DNA of 64,000 nt from Chionoecetes opilio (Eukaryota; Arthropoda; Malacostraca; Decapoda; Majidae). Made by a program: the position numbers and the translations under genes. Below, piece after piece: positions 43,180 to 56,135 of this stretch. The DNA lies in assembly GCA_016584305.1 (NCBI GenBank), contig JACEEZ010020039.1, forward strand, positions 317,766 to 381,765, read 5' to 3'. Each line of letters opens with the position of its first letter. The first letter of the stretch is position 1. The notes under the pieces were generated by a model that saw only the letters and a program-made list of their open reading frames with translations, made no database searches and was not told the DNA's origin.

Positions 43180-43700
43180 AGGTAAATTTACGGTTTAGGT
43201 CATCCCACGATTTTGAGGTTGAAACTTAAGTTTTCCTGAATAGTTTTGATGTGCTTTGAATGAATCTGGCACTTGTTTTTGCCGGAAGTCAAAGTATATT
43301 TTATAGATGTGGGGGGTGCCCACCCCGCCCCTTCCGTCCCACCCCGCAAACCTTGTTCTGTCTTGCACTGCCGTTGTTTTGAAAATTTTCTTTTTTTCTT
43401 GATATCATCTGTTACTAAACCAAACCCCACCTCTAACCTAACCTAATCTGATTTAACCCAACTTAACCATTTCTAGCATAAATAACTGTAGATTTTCGAA
43501 CGCCGTTACTATTCAATTGCGCCATTGGAAATGGAGTTCATAAGACTCAGAATGAAGAAATCTACATGATAAGACATTAGAATTGTCAGGCTCGAGAATG
43601 ACCTAAATCGTAATAAAAGTAATACTGTAAGTAAAACCAACAGAGCGCTACACTGCCCTGGGCCCACAATTATCTCTTTTGAATCCCGTCAGAAGAATTC
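43180..43700. repeat. Repeat block shared with 41755-41900
   Basis: GGTTTAGGTCATCCCACGAT and TTTTCCTGAATAGTTTTGAT and GAATCTGGCACTTG recur in direct orientation with the earlier block. It sits inside the right arm of the inverted repeat, which indicates insertion. Confidence 0.65.
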
Positions 43701-43704
43701 TTAG

Positions 43705-44700
43705 TAAAAATGGACGAGGACTGCGCGATCATTTTCTTAGACACTGACTAGTTTTTCCTTGCCTAAAATTAGTGCTTTTTCAGATGAAGATATGTTTACT
43801 TTCCAGAAACCAATTAAAAAGTTTTTTTGTAATTTTCATCACCAAATCCTGGGATAGCCGTTTCCATTGATAACAACGTATCTCCCAAAGTAACTAAGAA
43901 CTAAAGTCTTAGTTACTTTGGTATCTCCATAAAATAAACACTAAAACTAGGGGTAATATTTTACACTAGGACCAGAATTCCCTACACAATTGGGAGTATG
44001 GTTTCTGTTTACCGTATTGGATTCTAGGAAACATTCTCTCTATGAGCTTCCGTCGCAAATAATTACTTCTGGAGATAATGACCCATTGTTTATAGGGAGG
44101 AGAGAGAAGAGTGATTATGTGCACCACACTCTTCTTCCTCTTGTGACCTGCATCGCCTCTGTTCTTTCCTTGACTTGGACACCTTTTAATGAGGATTTGG
44201 TTTTAGTTAGGTTAAAACTTAAAACTTGGGGTTAGGTTATAATTAGGTTAGGTGCAGCCCCGCATTCGCCAGCCCGGCCACCAGCCACCGAGTGGTCCGC
44301 TCTGTCCCGCCCTGCCGGGAGGATTATTACCCTAACTGAACCAAATCCAACCTCTTAATGGGGGGACTCTGCCCCACTCGACCCTCGGCGGGACTATTAA
44401 CCTAACCTCTTAAATGGTGGGGGGGGCCTCCAGATGGGGAGGGTGTGTCTGAATGCGCTATTAGACAACTGTATCATTTCTACAATATGTACATAAAGTT
44501 TTTAAGGTTATGCGGAAGTAGATTAATACTGGACAGTATACTCGGCGGTAAAACTTTGGAAGAAGTCCTTCACCCCTATCTTTTTTTTCTTCCCCCTATA
44601 GCCAACAAGCCTGGGGAACTGGCGGGAATATGGGGTTTTTGGGTGGGGGAAGCAAATATAAGTGATTTATGGCTCCCAAAAAAATCATCAAAGTCACTAT
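43705..44700. other. Repeat end and unassigned sequence
   Basis: 43710-43930 carries ATGGACGAGGACTGCGCGAT, GACACTGACTAGTTTTTCC and GTGCTTTTTCAGATGAAGA, a diverged relative of the blocks at 45110-45290 and 45535-45810. 44230-44440 is GC-rich. No protein family was seen. Confidence 0.5.
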
Positions 44701-44704
44701 ATGT

Positions 44705-44955
44705 AAAAATCTAACCTAACCTAACCTTAACCACAAAGTATACCTAACCTAACCTTAACCACAAAGTATACCTTACCTAACCTAACCTAACCTTAACCAC
44801 AAAGTATACCTAACCGAACCTAACCTAACCTTAACCACAAAGTATACCTAACCTAACCTTAACCACAAAGTATACCTAACCTAACCTTAACCACAAAGTA
44901 TACCTAACCTAACCTTAACCACAAAGTATACTTAACCTAACCTAACTGGACTTAG
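44705..44955. repeat. Interstitial telomere-like array, (CCTAA)n with CACAAAGTATAC spacer
   Basis: Repeats of CTAACCTAACCTTAACC plus ACAAAGTATAC recur about eight times, with one to three CCTAA pentamers per unit. TTAGG is the ancestral arthropod telomere repeat, which is the basis of the telomere comparison; a spacer within each unit shows this is an internal satellite and not a chromosome end. Confidence 0.85.
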
Positions 44956-45109
44956 AAATTTTTGAGGCACCTCATATTTCATAGCGGCCGTGTGGGTTAA
45001 CCAAGGCTGAGCGCACGCTGGAACCTTTACAGATGTGAAGTACAATAAGCATACAATACAGTGCGGTAGTTCATTTCAGTCAAAGCCGGAAGGATGAGTT
45101 CCAAAGTAT

Positions 45110-45800
45110 TTCCCTATTTTTTCCTGGCCTACAATAGGTGTTTTTTCTAATGAAGATAGTTTTATTTTGCGCAAACCCATAAAAAAAATTAAAAATAATC
45201 ACCGAATTTTATGGTACCGTTTCCATCAAAAACACTGAATCTCCATCAGAAAAATCACTAAAACTTGGCCGGGAAAAATTTGTCAGGATCTTGTAGGTTT
45301 TAATGAAACCTAACCTAACCTTATAGGTTTTAATGAAAACCTATAACGTTAGGTTAGGTTTCATTAAAACCTTTAAGGTTAGTTAAGGTTTCATTAAAAC
45401 TTTTAAGGTTAGTTTAGGTTTCATTAAAACCTTTAAGGTTAGGTTAGGTTTAATTAAAACCTTTACGGTTATGTTAGGTTTCATTAAAACCTATAAGGTT
45501 AGGTTAGGTTTCATTAAAACCTATGACACTGACTAATTTTCCCAAGCCAAGTTTTAGTGCTTTTTCTGATGGAGATTCATTGTTTTTAATGGAAACGGTA
45601 CCATAATTTTTTTATTTTTTTATTTTTTTAAACTATGGGTTTGCGCAAAATAAAACTATCTCCATTAGAAAAAGCACCTATTTTAGGCCAGGAAAACATA
45701 GTCAGTGTCTCTGAAAACGACCGCGAAGTCCTCGTCCATTATAACCAACGTAAGTAGTAACAGCGGTATCGACAGCGCAGTTCTCGTCCATTATAACGAA
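45110..45800. repeat. Palindrome with a (TTAGG)-like array in its loop
   Basis: The arms 45110-45290 and 45535-45710 are inverted copies (TTTTATTTTGCGCAAACCCAT against ATGGGTTTGCGCAAAATAAA; GGTACCGTTTCCAT against ATGGAAACGGTACC). The loop 45300-45530 holds about seven units of GGTTAGGTTAGGTTTCATTA plus AAACCTTTAA. 45715-45800 repeats the CTCGTCCATTATAAC terminus twice. Confidence 0.8.
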
Positions 45801-46059
45801 TGAAGGCCCAGGTTAGGTTATTGAACTAGCAGGGGATCTGGGCGGGCCAGTTATGTCAGGAGAGTATTGGTCAATAGGAAATATTGGTTGAAACTGCATA
45901 TTATACCAACGAATCTTAACCTTAAAGAACTCCAATTATTCACAATCACCAGATAATCTGTACACAGCCAGCCCATTCCAGGGGGTTTTGGTTACCACAA
46001 CACTACCTTACCAGACGGGATAAGAGTCTTGGTGGCGGACTAAATTATCCGTTCTTGGT

Positions 46060-46145
46060 GTTGTTTAGGGCTGCGAGGATCCCTTGAGGAACCCAACTAA
46101 CTCAACTTCTTCAGGATGGCGCAACAGAGGCGGATGACAGCGTAA
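46060..46145 (-). mobile_element. Non-LTR 3' end fragment
   Basis: TAGGGCTGCGAGGATCCCTT and, further on, TTCTTCAGGATGGCGCA correspond in reverse to the end of the element at 28320-28430. The coding part is too decayed to read. Confidence 0.6.
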
Positions 46146-47036
46146 TGTAATGAAGGGTGGACGCCAACAGCTGCCAGCAACGTGGGCCACTGTCACTCGT
46201 CTCACGCCTCACTCGTCTGTCACTGTCAGTCACACTGTCACTCATTGAGCCTGAGGCGCGTTACGGCCGGCGTCTAGACAGTCTCTAGCCCCGGTTTTAA
46301 TTTCTTAATTTGTACTTTCTCATTACGCTCTCCCTAGCTACCTTATTGAAATTTAGCATAATTCCCTGAGAACTATATCCTGCTAATTGTTTTCCATCAA
46401 CTTAGAAAATTTCCGCGGTAAAATACAAAAATTTGAACACACCCCGGGGCCCGTCGAACACATTCTATGAGATTTTTGTCCAGATCGCTCTGACTAGAGT
46501 ACCTTTATAAGATTGTTTATACAGAGACCCTAGCTCTGACCAAGGAGATTTATTGTTTACTTTACATGGAGGTCAGCTAGGAGGGAGGAAGGGGGAGAAG
46601 GTCATTTGGCACCAAGGATATTATAGTACTATATAGGCTAGCATTAATGGACCCGTTTACTCACACCTAAAACACGGAGTATTATAAAGCTTTGGGTGCA
46701 ATATAAGGCGTATTTTGTCCATGCCCATGGAAGTAAAATTTTACTTATTTAAGCTCCGCCCACTTATATTTTACTCTTTTGCGTGCATAGAAAATGATGC
46801 TTTGGGTGCAATATAGGCTACATATCACTGTACTCATATTTTTTTTGCTGAGAAATGCACCATAAATGAAATATATGGCCTTTTTGGGGCCAAAATATCA
46901 CAACACGGCGGAACGCGCTGTGATTGTTTGTGACGTAGTAACTGCAGACTCAGATCTCGCCTGATCAGCTGATCGGCTTGTTTTTGGCTCAGCAAACCCG
47001 CAAATTATAGTTTTATTTTACTAACCTAACTAACCT
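46146..47036. other. No gene recognised
   Basis: 46690 and 46800 share TGCTTTGGGTGCAATATA in direct orientation, suggesting repeat remnants. No coding evidence. Confidence 0.4.
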
Positions 47037-47040
47037 TACT

Positions 47041-47626
47041 AACTTGCATTACCCCTACTACCGCAAGATGACCAGTAATCCTCCTTCAAGTGATGTAGTA
47101 GGTATTCACTGTGTTTGTGAATATGTAAGTTGTAGTTTATAAGGAAAAAGTGGATAGACAGAGATAAGTGGCCCGTGACACCAGACAAGTGATGACTTCT
47201 GGGATCGGCATTCCTTATAGGGAGCTTAAATGAACCTGCAATGACATGTACAGCTAGACAGATAGACGAACTCATAGAGGAACAGGTAGAAATGTATGGT
47301 TAGTAAAGGTTGTAGTGGTGAGTAGAGTGACGAAGGGTGTATGTTTTGCTTATGTGGGAAAAGAAAGCCATACATTTCTACCTGTTCCTCTATGAGTTCG
47401 TCTATCTGTCTAGCTTTACATGTCATTGCAGGTTCATTTAAGCTCCCTATAAGGAATGCCGATCCCAGAAGTCATCACTTGTCAGGTGTCACGGGCCACT
47501 TATCTCTGTCTATCCACTTTTTCCTTATAAACTACAACTTACATATTCACAAACACAGTGAATACCTACTACATCACTTGAAGGAGGATTACTGGTCATC
47601 TTGCGGTAGTAGGGGTAATGCAAGTT
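47041..47626. mobile_element. Nearly perfect 586-bp hairpin (foldback MITE)
   Basis: Arms of about 257 bp (AACTTGCATTACCCC at the left edge, GGGGTAATGCAAGTT at the right) are almost identical, with differences such as CAGCTAGAC against GTCTAGCTTTAC. The loop of about 70 bases (47301-47370) is unique. The same protein-like frame appears on each arm only because of the symmetry. Confidence 0.9.
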
Positions 47627-47639
47627 GGTGTATTAGTAG

Positions 47640-48530
47640 GTAGTACATAATAGTAGCGGCCGCTTCACAGCTGTTTTGCTCTGTTGTCTAAGCTAGTGAC
47701 GTCACAACATGGCGCCAGTCGTTTTAGAGCGTATACATTTTCCTGTACTTAAATTGGCTGTATCATCAAAAATACTGTTCACATAGAAAAATCAACATCA
47801 CTGCCCAACTATATGAGGCTTGAAGATGTCAAATCAATCCTTACCTCAAGTAGAGTAAACGGGTCCATTTGCAGCATTGAAGCATAAAAATGCCCTTCAG
47901 CGAGCACCAGCCACCTGCGGTTGCACGCGAGATTGTCCCTCCTACCAGCAGGAAGTGCTCGGCGCTCGGTGAGTCGGTGAACCAGAGAAGCGAAAACTGG
48001 TCCAGTGTGACGGTTATTGTGAGCAGTGTTTCTTAACCTGGGATGCACCCTGAGATGGTAATTAAATAAATAGTAAAGGTTGCTGGAAGGAAAAAAATCT
48101 ATACAAATTGTACTGCGGAATGTTAAAACAGTGAAGCATTGAAAATTGCACTGCAAGATTGACTCAACTGGATAGGTTTAGAGTCTTTAGACGATCCTTT
48201 ACCATATGATATTAGTTTCGTTGGGTTTTACTCACTATTAGCATCTTTGGTATCATATTTATGGGGAATAAATGTAGTGAATCACCTGCCTGGCCACTTC
48301 TTTCCAAATACTTTGTAACATCGACATAACTTTCCAGACAACTATCCTCTCTTCACCAATGACACTCAATTAACTGTCTTCCTCTTCTTCAATGAACATT
48401 CTTGGTCTATCCTTTACTAAAAACCTCAATTGAAAATTTCACATCTCATTTCTTGCTAAATGAGCTTTTAAAAAGTTAAATGTTCTATGGCGTACGTCAG
48501 TGTCTATTTTTTTTCTCTCCCAGTTGCTTG
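47640..48530. other. No gene; a hAT-like terminus near 48023
   Basis: CAGTGTTTCTTAACCTGGGA at about 48023 looks like the end of a hAT element of the kind at 50850, but no partner end was found. Confidence 0.35.
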
Positions 48531-48534
48531 CTCT

Positions 48535-48990
48535 GTAAGATGTAGCTATCTGCCTTCATCCGCCCATGTATGGAGTATGCCTCTCGTGTGTGTGGGGGAT
48601 CCACTCATGCAGCCTTCCCAAACAATGAAGTCAAAAGCTTTTCGTCTAATCAACTCCCCTCCTCTAACTGACTGTCTTCAATTTCTCAATCACAGCTGCA
48701 ATCTTGTCTCTCTTGCTATCTTCTACCGTTACTTTCATGCTCACTGCTCTTCTGAACTTGCTAACTGCATGCCCCCCCCCCTCCCGCGGCCTCGCTGTAC
48801 AAAACTTTCTACTCATTCTCATCCCTATTCTGGTCATCTTACTAATGCAAGTTAACCAGTATCTTCAATCTTTCATCCCTTTCACTGGTTAACTTGGGAA
48901 CTCCCTTCCTTTTTCTAATTGTCTACCTTTCTACGACTTAAATTACTTGAAGAGAGGAGTATCAAGACACCTCCCAAACTAAACTGACCC
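48535..48990 (+). pseudogene. Non-LTR reverse transcriptase C-terminus
   Basis: Frames give SKAFRLINSPPLTDCLQFLN, LAIFYRYFHAHCSSELANCM, PPPLPRPRCTK, then after a shift VNQYLQSFIPFTG, followed in another frame by NSLP and DLNYLKRGVSRHL. The LAIFYRYFHG.CS.EL...MPPPL series is typical of a common arthropod non-LTR family. Frameshifts make it a remnant. Confidence 0.82.
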
Positions 48991-48999
48991 ATCCCCCTT

Positions 49000-50440
49000 T
49001 CTGCCGTATCTTACTGTCTGCTTTAGAGGGTTTGGTGGCACAGCTGTTTTTTTTATATATATTTATTTGCCCTTGCTCAGACCCTTGTAATGGAAAGAAA
49101 AAAAACCTGATGAATATATACTGATAGTCTGCCACCGGTCGAGGGAAGGACTGGCAACCCTATAGTCGTATACATCTACGGTAACTACAAGGCACGTTGC
49201 GATTTCTTTGCTTGAATACAAGAAGTATTGAAGTCGGAAGAGGTCAAAAGACTCTGCCCGAAAGAATTTAACTTCCTCACGTGAAAACCATTGCGGACCT
49301 ATTGCACAGGTTTAAATTCTGTCACTAGCATTAGCAATATCAGGGATTGCAGTAACTCTTCCTATGGGATCAGAATGCTTAAATTATTTTGCCTTTACAT
49401 ATAGATTACGGCACCAAGCACCAAATGCAAAGGTAAAACCCAGCAAAAAGAACATCTACAAATATTCCTATCCATCCAAAGTAGAAAACTATCCTCTGAT
49501 TTCAGCTCACTTTTACTGAAGCTGAGAAAACGCCGATCGAAAAAAAAAAATCGAAAATCATCATCTGTCTTCTTCCACCTTTCCTCTGCAGTCCCTGTAA
49601 CTCATGAACCACGAAACGGACAAAATTGAATAAGACATCAAAATATTGTTCTAATACTGATAAATTAACATAAAAAAAACTATCTTAGAATGCCATGCGA
49701 GGGATGGAAGGCTGTAAACTAAACTCGAAACAGAGCTAGCAAATCGTACGAACGATTAAAATCTACGCAGTGAACTTGCCAGCTTTCATTACGGGCAAAT
49801 ATAAATATGTGAAAAAAAATAACAAGCAAGAAAAAAAAATCATTCTGAAATGTTCAATGAGTAAAGATGGAAAAAGGACAACAACAAGAACTGGGATGGA
49901 AGAAATATTACCCATTCCTGCTTTCCACCACAGACTGAAGCATGAGAACAACAACAAATCTGTATGTTAATGGAATGCAGGAATAGGTAATATATTTTTC
50001 TAACATCCCAATTATTGCTTCTTCTTTTTTTCAATCCCGACATCTTGAATATTTTGAATTTTTTTCTTGTCACTTGTTTCTCATGGCTCTTGGTACAAAC
50101 AGGGATGTCTGCAGCGTTAGTGACTCCGTGTGTTCAGACAGAGAGATGCACAAGCCGGTAAATAAGTTGGTAGACCATTTCCAGCATGTACTGTAAGCTA
50201 TTTTCTTCTTTATAGAAAAATGACTGTAGTTTCTTCCTTAAAATTAGATAGAAAACCTATAGCTGATCTCACTGTCACTATTATACAAGCTCAAGGCGCA
50301 TTCATATGTAGTCTGCCCTGATTGCTTAGTAACCAACAAGTGACCAAATGCATGGAAAAGATGAAAAGTTGTAAGTAATTGATAATAAGCATGCTAAGAG
50401 AAAGGCTCAGTATCCACAAAGTGACTGCTGGACATAACTT
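49000..50440. other. No gene recognised
   Basis: AT-rich unique sequence with short poly-A runs. No domain or repeat partner was found. Confidence 0.45.
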
Positions 50441-50443
50441 TTT

Positions 50444-50582
<139 letters not shown>

Positions 50583-50639
50583 CCATTTTGTTTCTAGCTT
50601 AGATCTCAATTACATTTTTAACTGGGATTTTTGACTGCT

Positions 50640-50816
<177 letters not shown>

Positions 50817-50849
50817 CATAGACTTATTACGTACACCTAACGTCCAGGA

Positions 50850-51179
50850 TAGTGGTTCTTAATCTCAAGGGCGCGGACCTCATATGGGACGTGCGTAATT
50901 ACCAGGGGGGGGGGGGGGCGCGAGCCCCGAGAGAAAAAGGGAAGAACTGTCAAGTATATCATTGAATGTAATCTCACAAAATTTGTTGGGTGTATGCAAA
51001 TTGTTTACAAATAATTAATTGAACAATAAAAATATTAAAACACACATGTTTCAGTTTCTCTCTTTGATTTAGGAGGATTTTGAAATATCTTTGTTGAAAA
51101 TGTGAAAAGGGGGAGGGAACATGTAGGCAAGGACCAACTACTGGATGGGGCGTGGCGGTGAGCGCGTTAAGAACCACTA
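50850..51179. mobile_element. Short hAT MITE with 8-bp target duplication
   Basis: The ends TAGTGGTTCTTAA and TTAAGAACCACTA are perfect inverted repeats. The flanks GTCCAGGA (50842-50849) and GCCCAGGA (51180-51187) match at seven of eight bases. Ends of the AGTGGTTCTTAA type are common in hAT elements. No ORF. Confidence 0.88.
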
Positions 51180-51189
51180 GCCCAGGATG

Positions 51190-53700
51190 TGCTGAGGTGT
51201 TGGCCGAGAACCGTCACGGTAATGGCTGTGGAGTACCCTGCTTGACGCCCTCCTAACTCTCGCTAGACACTGGAATATAACTCTGGCAATGCAACAGTTA
51301 AGGTCATCATGCCGACTCTGCCACATACGTACACAGCCGACTAGAAATAAACCAGAATATGAATTACATGTAATACATTTTACTTCACAACTTGCATAGA
51401 TACCAAAACAATATTAAACATACATTTATATATATTCAATGAAATACGTCTCCTTGCCACTACGTCTGGAAATCGAGAATTAGCCATGGGATATAGTATC
51501 ACAGTCGAAAATCAGCATCAGAGATTTATAAAGGTGAAGCCAGGGATGAGAATGAACACAAAGACATAAGGTGAAGGTATAGAGAGACACGTGGGCGACT
51601 TGCTGCCACAATATTGATACTTGGTTAAAAAAAAAAGAAAAAAAAAGTGGCACAAATATGTGAATGAAACCAACACGCCAGTCTGTTTTATATTAATGAT
51701 ATTTAATGTAACTTATATCACAGAAACAAACAATAAAATGTTCACTTAATAGCAGGGAAAATGTATAAAGATCATTAACATTAAAATTCAAATATTTGAG
51801 CTTCGTTAAGAGTCAAGCACAGGTTGTCACACATAAGTACATCTTATTGGTACATTCAGTAGTCATGCTGAACACCTCAGACACGAAATAATACTGTTTT
51901 TTTTTATTCTCCAAGTAATGTAATAACATTTAAAAATTCATAGGGTACAAAGATTCATAAATCCAAAAAACTTCAACATTTCCATAATCTAAAACATGGA
52001 AGAATCAAGGTCTAAAGCTCAATACCACTCCCGTCGGGCACGAGTCCCGCACGGGCTGGCGGGTCACGTGAGCAACTTGACTTATTTCAGCAACTCTGGT
52101 CCGCGGGTTTTGGTCTTGTGCAGCTATAGAAAAAAAATGCGTCTTGCTGCAAACAGTGAATGATTCGGTAAGAAATTTGAGCAATGAGCTGTTTATCGAC
52201 CCATTGAATATTGACTCATTACATGACATTTCCTTTTGTTTTCAGATCTAGCTGGGCGATGTGTTTTTATTTTTAATCTCGACGGCGACGCTGAGAAAGT
52301 TCACTCCATCATGTTTCACACGGAAGGTGATCTTTCTCGCCACATTGCACAAGACACAAACTTGCTTACCAAATCACAATGTAGCGATCACTGCTGTCCT
52401 TTTTTGAGGAGCAGTTGTATTGCACATATCTATTTAGCACTCGTGTCCTGCATCTCTGTTTTTTTATGGGGGCATGTTACGCTATGGGAAGAGTGTTGTC
52501 GTCTTTTTTTTTTGTTGCCTCCCCATCACATCCTTTAAAAACTACGTGGTCTACCCCACCGCTGCACCGCTGCACTCCACCTCTCAGCCAGGTACAAAAC
52601 ACACTACGTACACAAAAGGAAACTACAGTGATATCTAAGTTACAAATGTAATTTCTTTTCTTTATCTATTAAAAATCAATGAAAAAATATATAAAACATG
52701 CTGACGTGCACTTTGAATGTAAACGAGGAGAGCCCAAATTTTGGTACCACTTAAATTATGGGCCACACCTACCACTTGTCACCTAAATGAGAAAAGTTGA
52801 CCTCTCCTAAACACTCGCAACTTCAAACTACGGGATCCTCTACACTGCCTAACACGGAAACTGACATCCATTCTCTTTTGAACGAAACTTCAGAAAGGTA
52901 AGACGTTGGAAGCCACTTCAGAATGTACTACAAAGTACTATTTGTGGCGCCAGAGTGCACAGGTACAGTACGACTAAATGCATGACAGACCTCATCCAAG
53001 CCTTCTATGACCAGAATTTGTGTCACATGGAATCCCAACTAACAAGTGTAGGCAACACAGTGAAGGTATAAAGTTGTACATTATTGCTTCATTACCATAA
53101 TTCTCCAAAAAAAAACTATTTTGGTTGGTCAACAGTGGTTGGAACCAAAAAAAAAAAAGGTTACCTTGGGTCTGCATGTGATCGGTGTTAAGATTCCAAG
53201 ATGACGTGTTCTATGGAGGTTCTGAAGGTAGCTTCCAAGATGGGGAGAGATGACGGGGAGCTACAACCTTAGTCAAGTGGTGTTAACTAGCTATCATCAC
53301 GACTCCTCGCCGTACGGGTGACGCGTGTGAAATTTGAACACCTGGTGGCGTAAATGTTATTCGAACGTTTAAGGCCATGAACCAATGGAATAAAAATGTA
53401 TTATTTGAAATGCCCACCTGCAGATTGACAATGAAAAATTACATAATTGATTGATAAACGTTCATAAAAATTTCACATTCAAAATAGCTCTCACACAAAC
53501 ACGTTTAGTTATGGATACAGTGATAAAGTTGACACCACTCTTCCAGGTGCGAGAGAGTTGGGGGGTTGGGGGACACATATGTGGGACACTCATCACAACG
53601 TTCACGGGGCTTGATACATCAGGGATCACAGGGGAGGAGGCCGCCGCATGCCGCCACTTGGTTCTGCTCACTCGTCTTACTGACCTTCCTCAGCCAATAC
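51190..53700. other. Long stretch without a recognisable gene
   Basis: Open frames at 52236-52538 and 52415-52651 lack domain support. Runs of A/T near 51625-51647 and 52500 are low complexity. No repeat family from elsewhere in the window was identified here. Confidence 0.4.
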
Positions 53701-53708
53701 ATAAACCA

Positions 53709-54215
<507 letters not shown>

Positions 54216-54219
54216 TAAA

Positions 54220-56135
54220 CTGAATTCTTGTGTAGAAATTTGTTAAACCTTTACATACTGACAAAAATTTCACTTTTCACCGACGGTACGTGACAGTGTT
54301 GTGCTGAGAGGGGACAGGAATGGGACAGGCAATTGACAAAATATAAGTAAATACAAAGAAAACCGCTTATCACAGAGAAGTATCTACATCCAGTTTTTAT
54401 AGACCTGAGCAGTCTCTTACTACTGCAGTGAATCATCAGCACGGTAACTTTCCTCGACTAGACAATTAAAGACTGGGACAACGACCTTAATACAATATTC
54501 CAACTCGGCTAGGAAGCTCGGCTGTCCGTGTGTCCGGCCCACCCCCGCACCGCACGCCGCGGCCTGAGGGAACATCGCAAGACGAGGCACCAAATGGCCG
54601 GCCGAGCCAGCGGGCGTTCCTGTTGTTGGTGCACTGAGAGGGAGCGATCTTACATTATTGCTTTGAATTCAGTCCCAATCCATTAAGTACACAAATTCAG
54701 AGGATACACTTAATAGTCCATTTTCACACGTAAAACAATTGCAACACCTTCAAATATCGTCAACATGAATGGTTCAGACACGGTATAGCTAACAAGTGTT
54801 ATCTAGAAACATTGGCACATAAGGTTCACATCGAGTTTCCACTCTCCCTTTGTACATAATGATAAAGAAACAACAGGCTGCCCTGGGATACAAACCCCGA
54901 TAAGACCACTCGCCACAGTTTGTCTCGACAATGTACACGACTCACATATGAAAAAGGTTAAAAAACAGACAAAGAAATTTGAAAAATTGTAACAGCAAAA
55001 TATATATTTCACTCCGTTCACAATCACTGTTTCTGGTCGCGGTCCCAGGGTCCTGCGAAGCACAGAGGGCTCGGCCTCCCCGTGCCGGGTCTTGGCACGA
55101 AATAGAAAATAAGAATGACGCAGTGGGTGCCATTTCAGGGGGTGAGAGAGTCCTCCGCGGGGTGCGGAGGCGGCTCCCTCACGTGGCCCGTCCGCCTCTC
55201 GGAGTGACTCCCCCTGGCGTCCGGCGGTGCTTAGGCGCACGACCATGGCCTATGCAAATGCCAGGCTTCGTTACAAATTGCATATATATTGCATTTGCAT
55301 ATGTAATAGTTGAGTGCATAGGAGGAGTGTGTCAGCATTTCTATTAGTCCACTGCTCTCAGGCCCTTATGGATGACGCCTCTCAGATCACTGGAAAGAAC
55401 TCCGTAAACAGCACTCCCTGAGTTGGAAGAGGCGATCATGTATACACCATGAAAGTTGAGGGTCACAACCAAGACAAAAAGGTCCTTGAGAAAACGAGGG
55501 GAAGGAGTGACCCTTGGCACAACACACGAGGAAGCTACAACGCCCTCCTACGAACACGACACTCTTAAAAAGTTCATTCGAAAGCCGTAAAAAGACAACC
55601 ATAACTTACGCCGCCGGGCAGCCTCACACGCTTAGAGGAAGACCGTCACACGGGACAGGAAAGAACAGGGGAAGACGCTCCTTGTTCGCTGAGAGGAGGG
55701 AAGGAAGAGGAACCACGAATACAAGAGAGTATTTACCCACATCATATAAAAAGCACAAATCATTATCAGAAGTTCATATCACGATCATCGAAAACCTTTG
55801 AGTTATCAGTGCGGGTTGAATTGAGCTTATAGATTATGAAGTCGGGGTATTTAAACCATAAATGCCCACGACGAATGACAGTACCTAAAAATAATTGAGT
55901 AAAAATCGCCATAAGAACGCCTGGCCTCCAGTGAGGTATTCCCCATCGTTGTCAACGCGTCAAGACCATGACAGTCCTGGTACTGTGCGGCCACAACGGG
56001 CAGGCCTTTGTCGTTGGTACAGTACTAGGAACAGTGAGCAGAGGGGGAAAGCAGCCCGCCCTCTGGAGCATCTGGGTTGAAGAGTAGGTCCTGGGAGCCA
56101 ACCGTTAGCTGGGAGGGCGAGGGAGGAAGCCTCGG
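54220..56135 (-). other. Region downstream of the large finger gene, possibly its 3' UTR
   Basis: It follows the stop codon at 56136-56138 in the gene's direction. I see no coding domain, and a GC-rich part at 55050-55230. A long 3' UTR is possible but no signal could be fixed with confidence. Confidence 0.35.

Noticed and set aside
44705..44955. CRISPR-like or true telomere
   Set aside because: Units are contiguous with fixed spacers and flanked by ordinary sequence, so it is an internal satellite.
47341..47643. Pair of protein-like ORFs with the same sequence on both strands
   Set aside because: The identity results from the hairpin arms being inverted copies.
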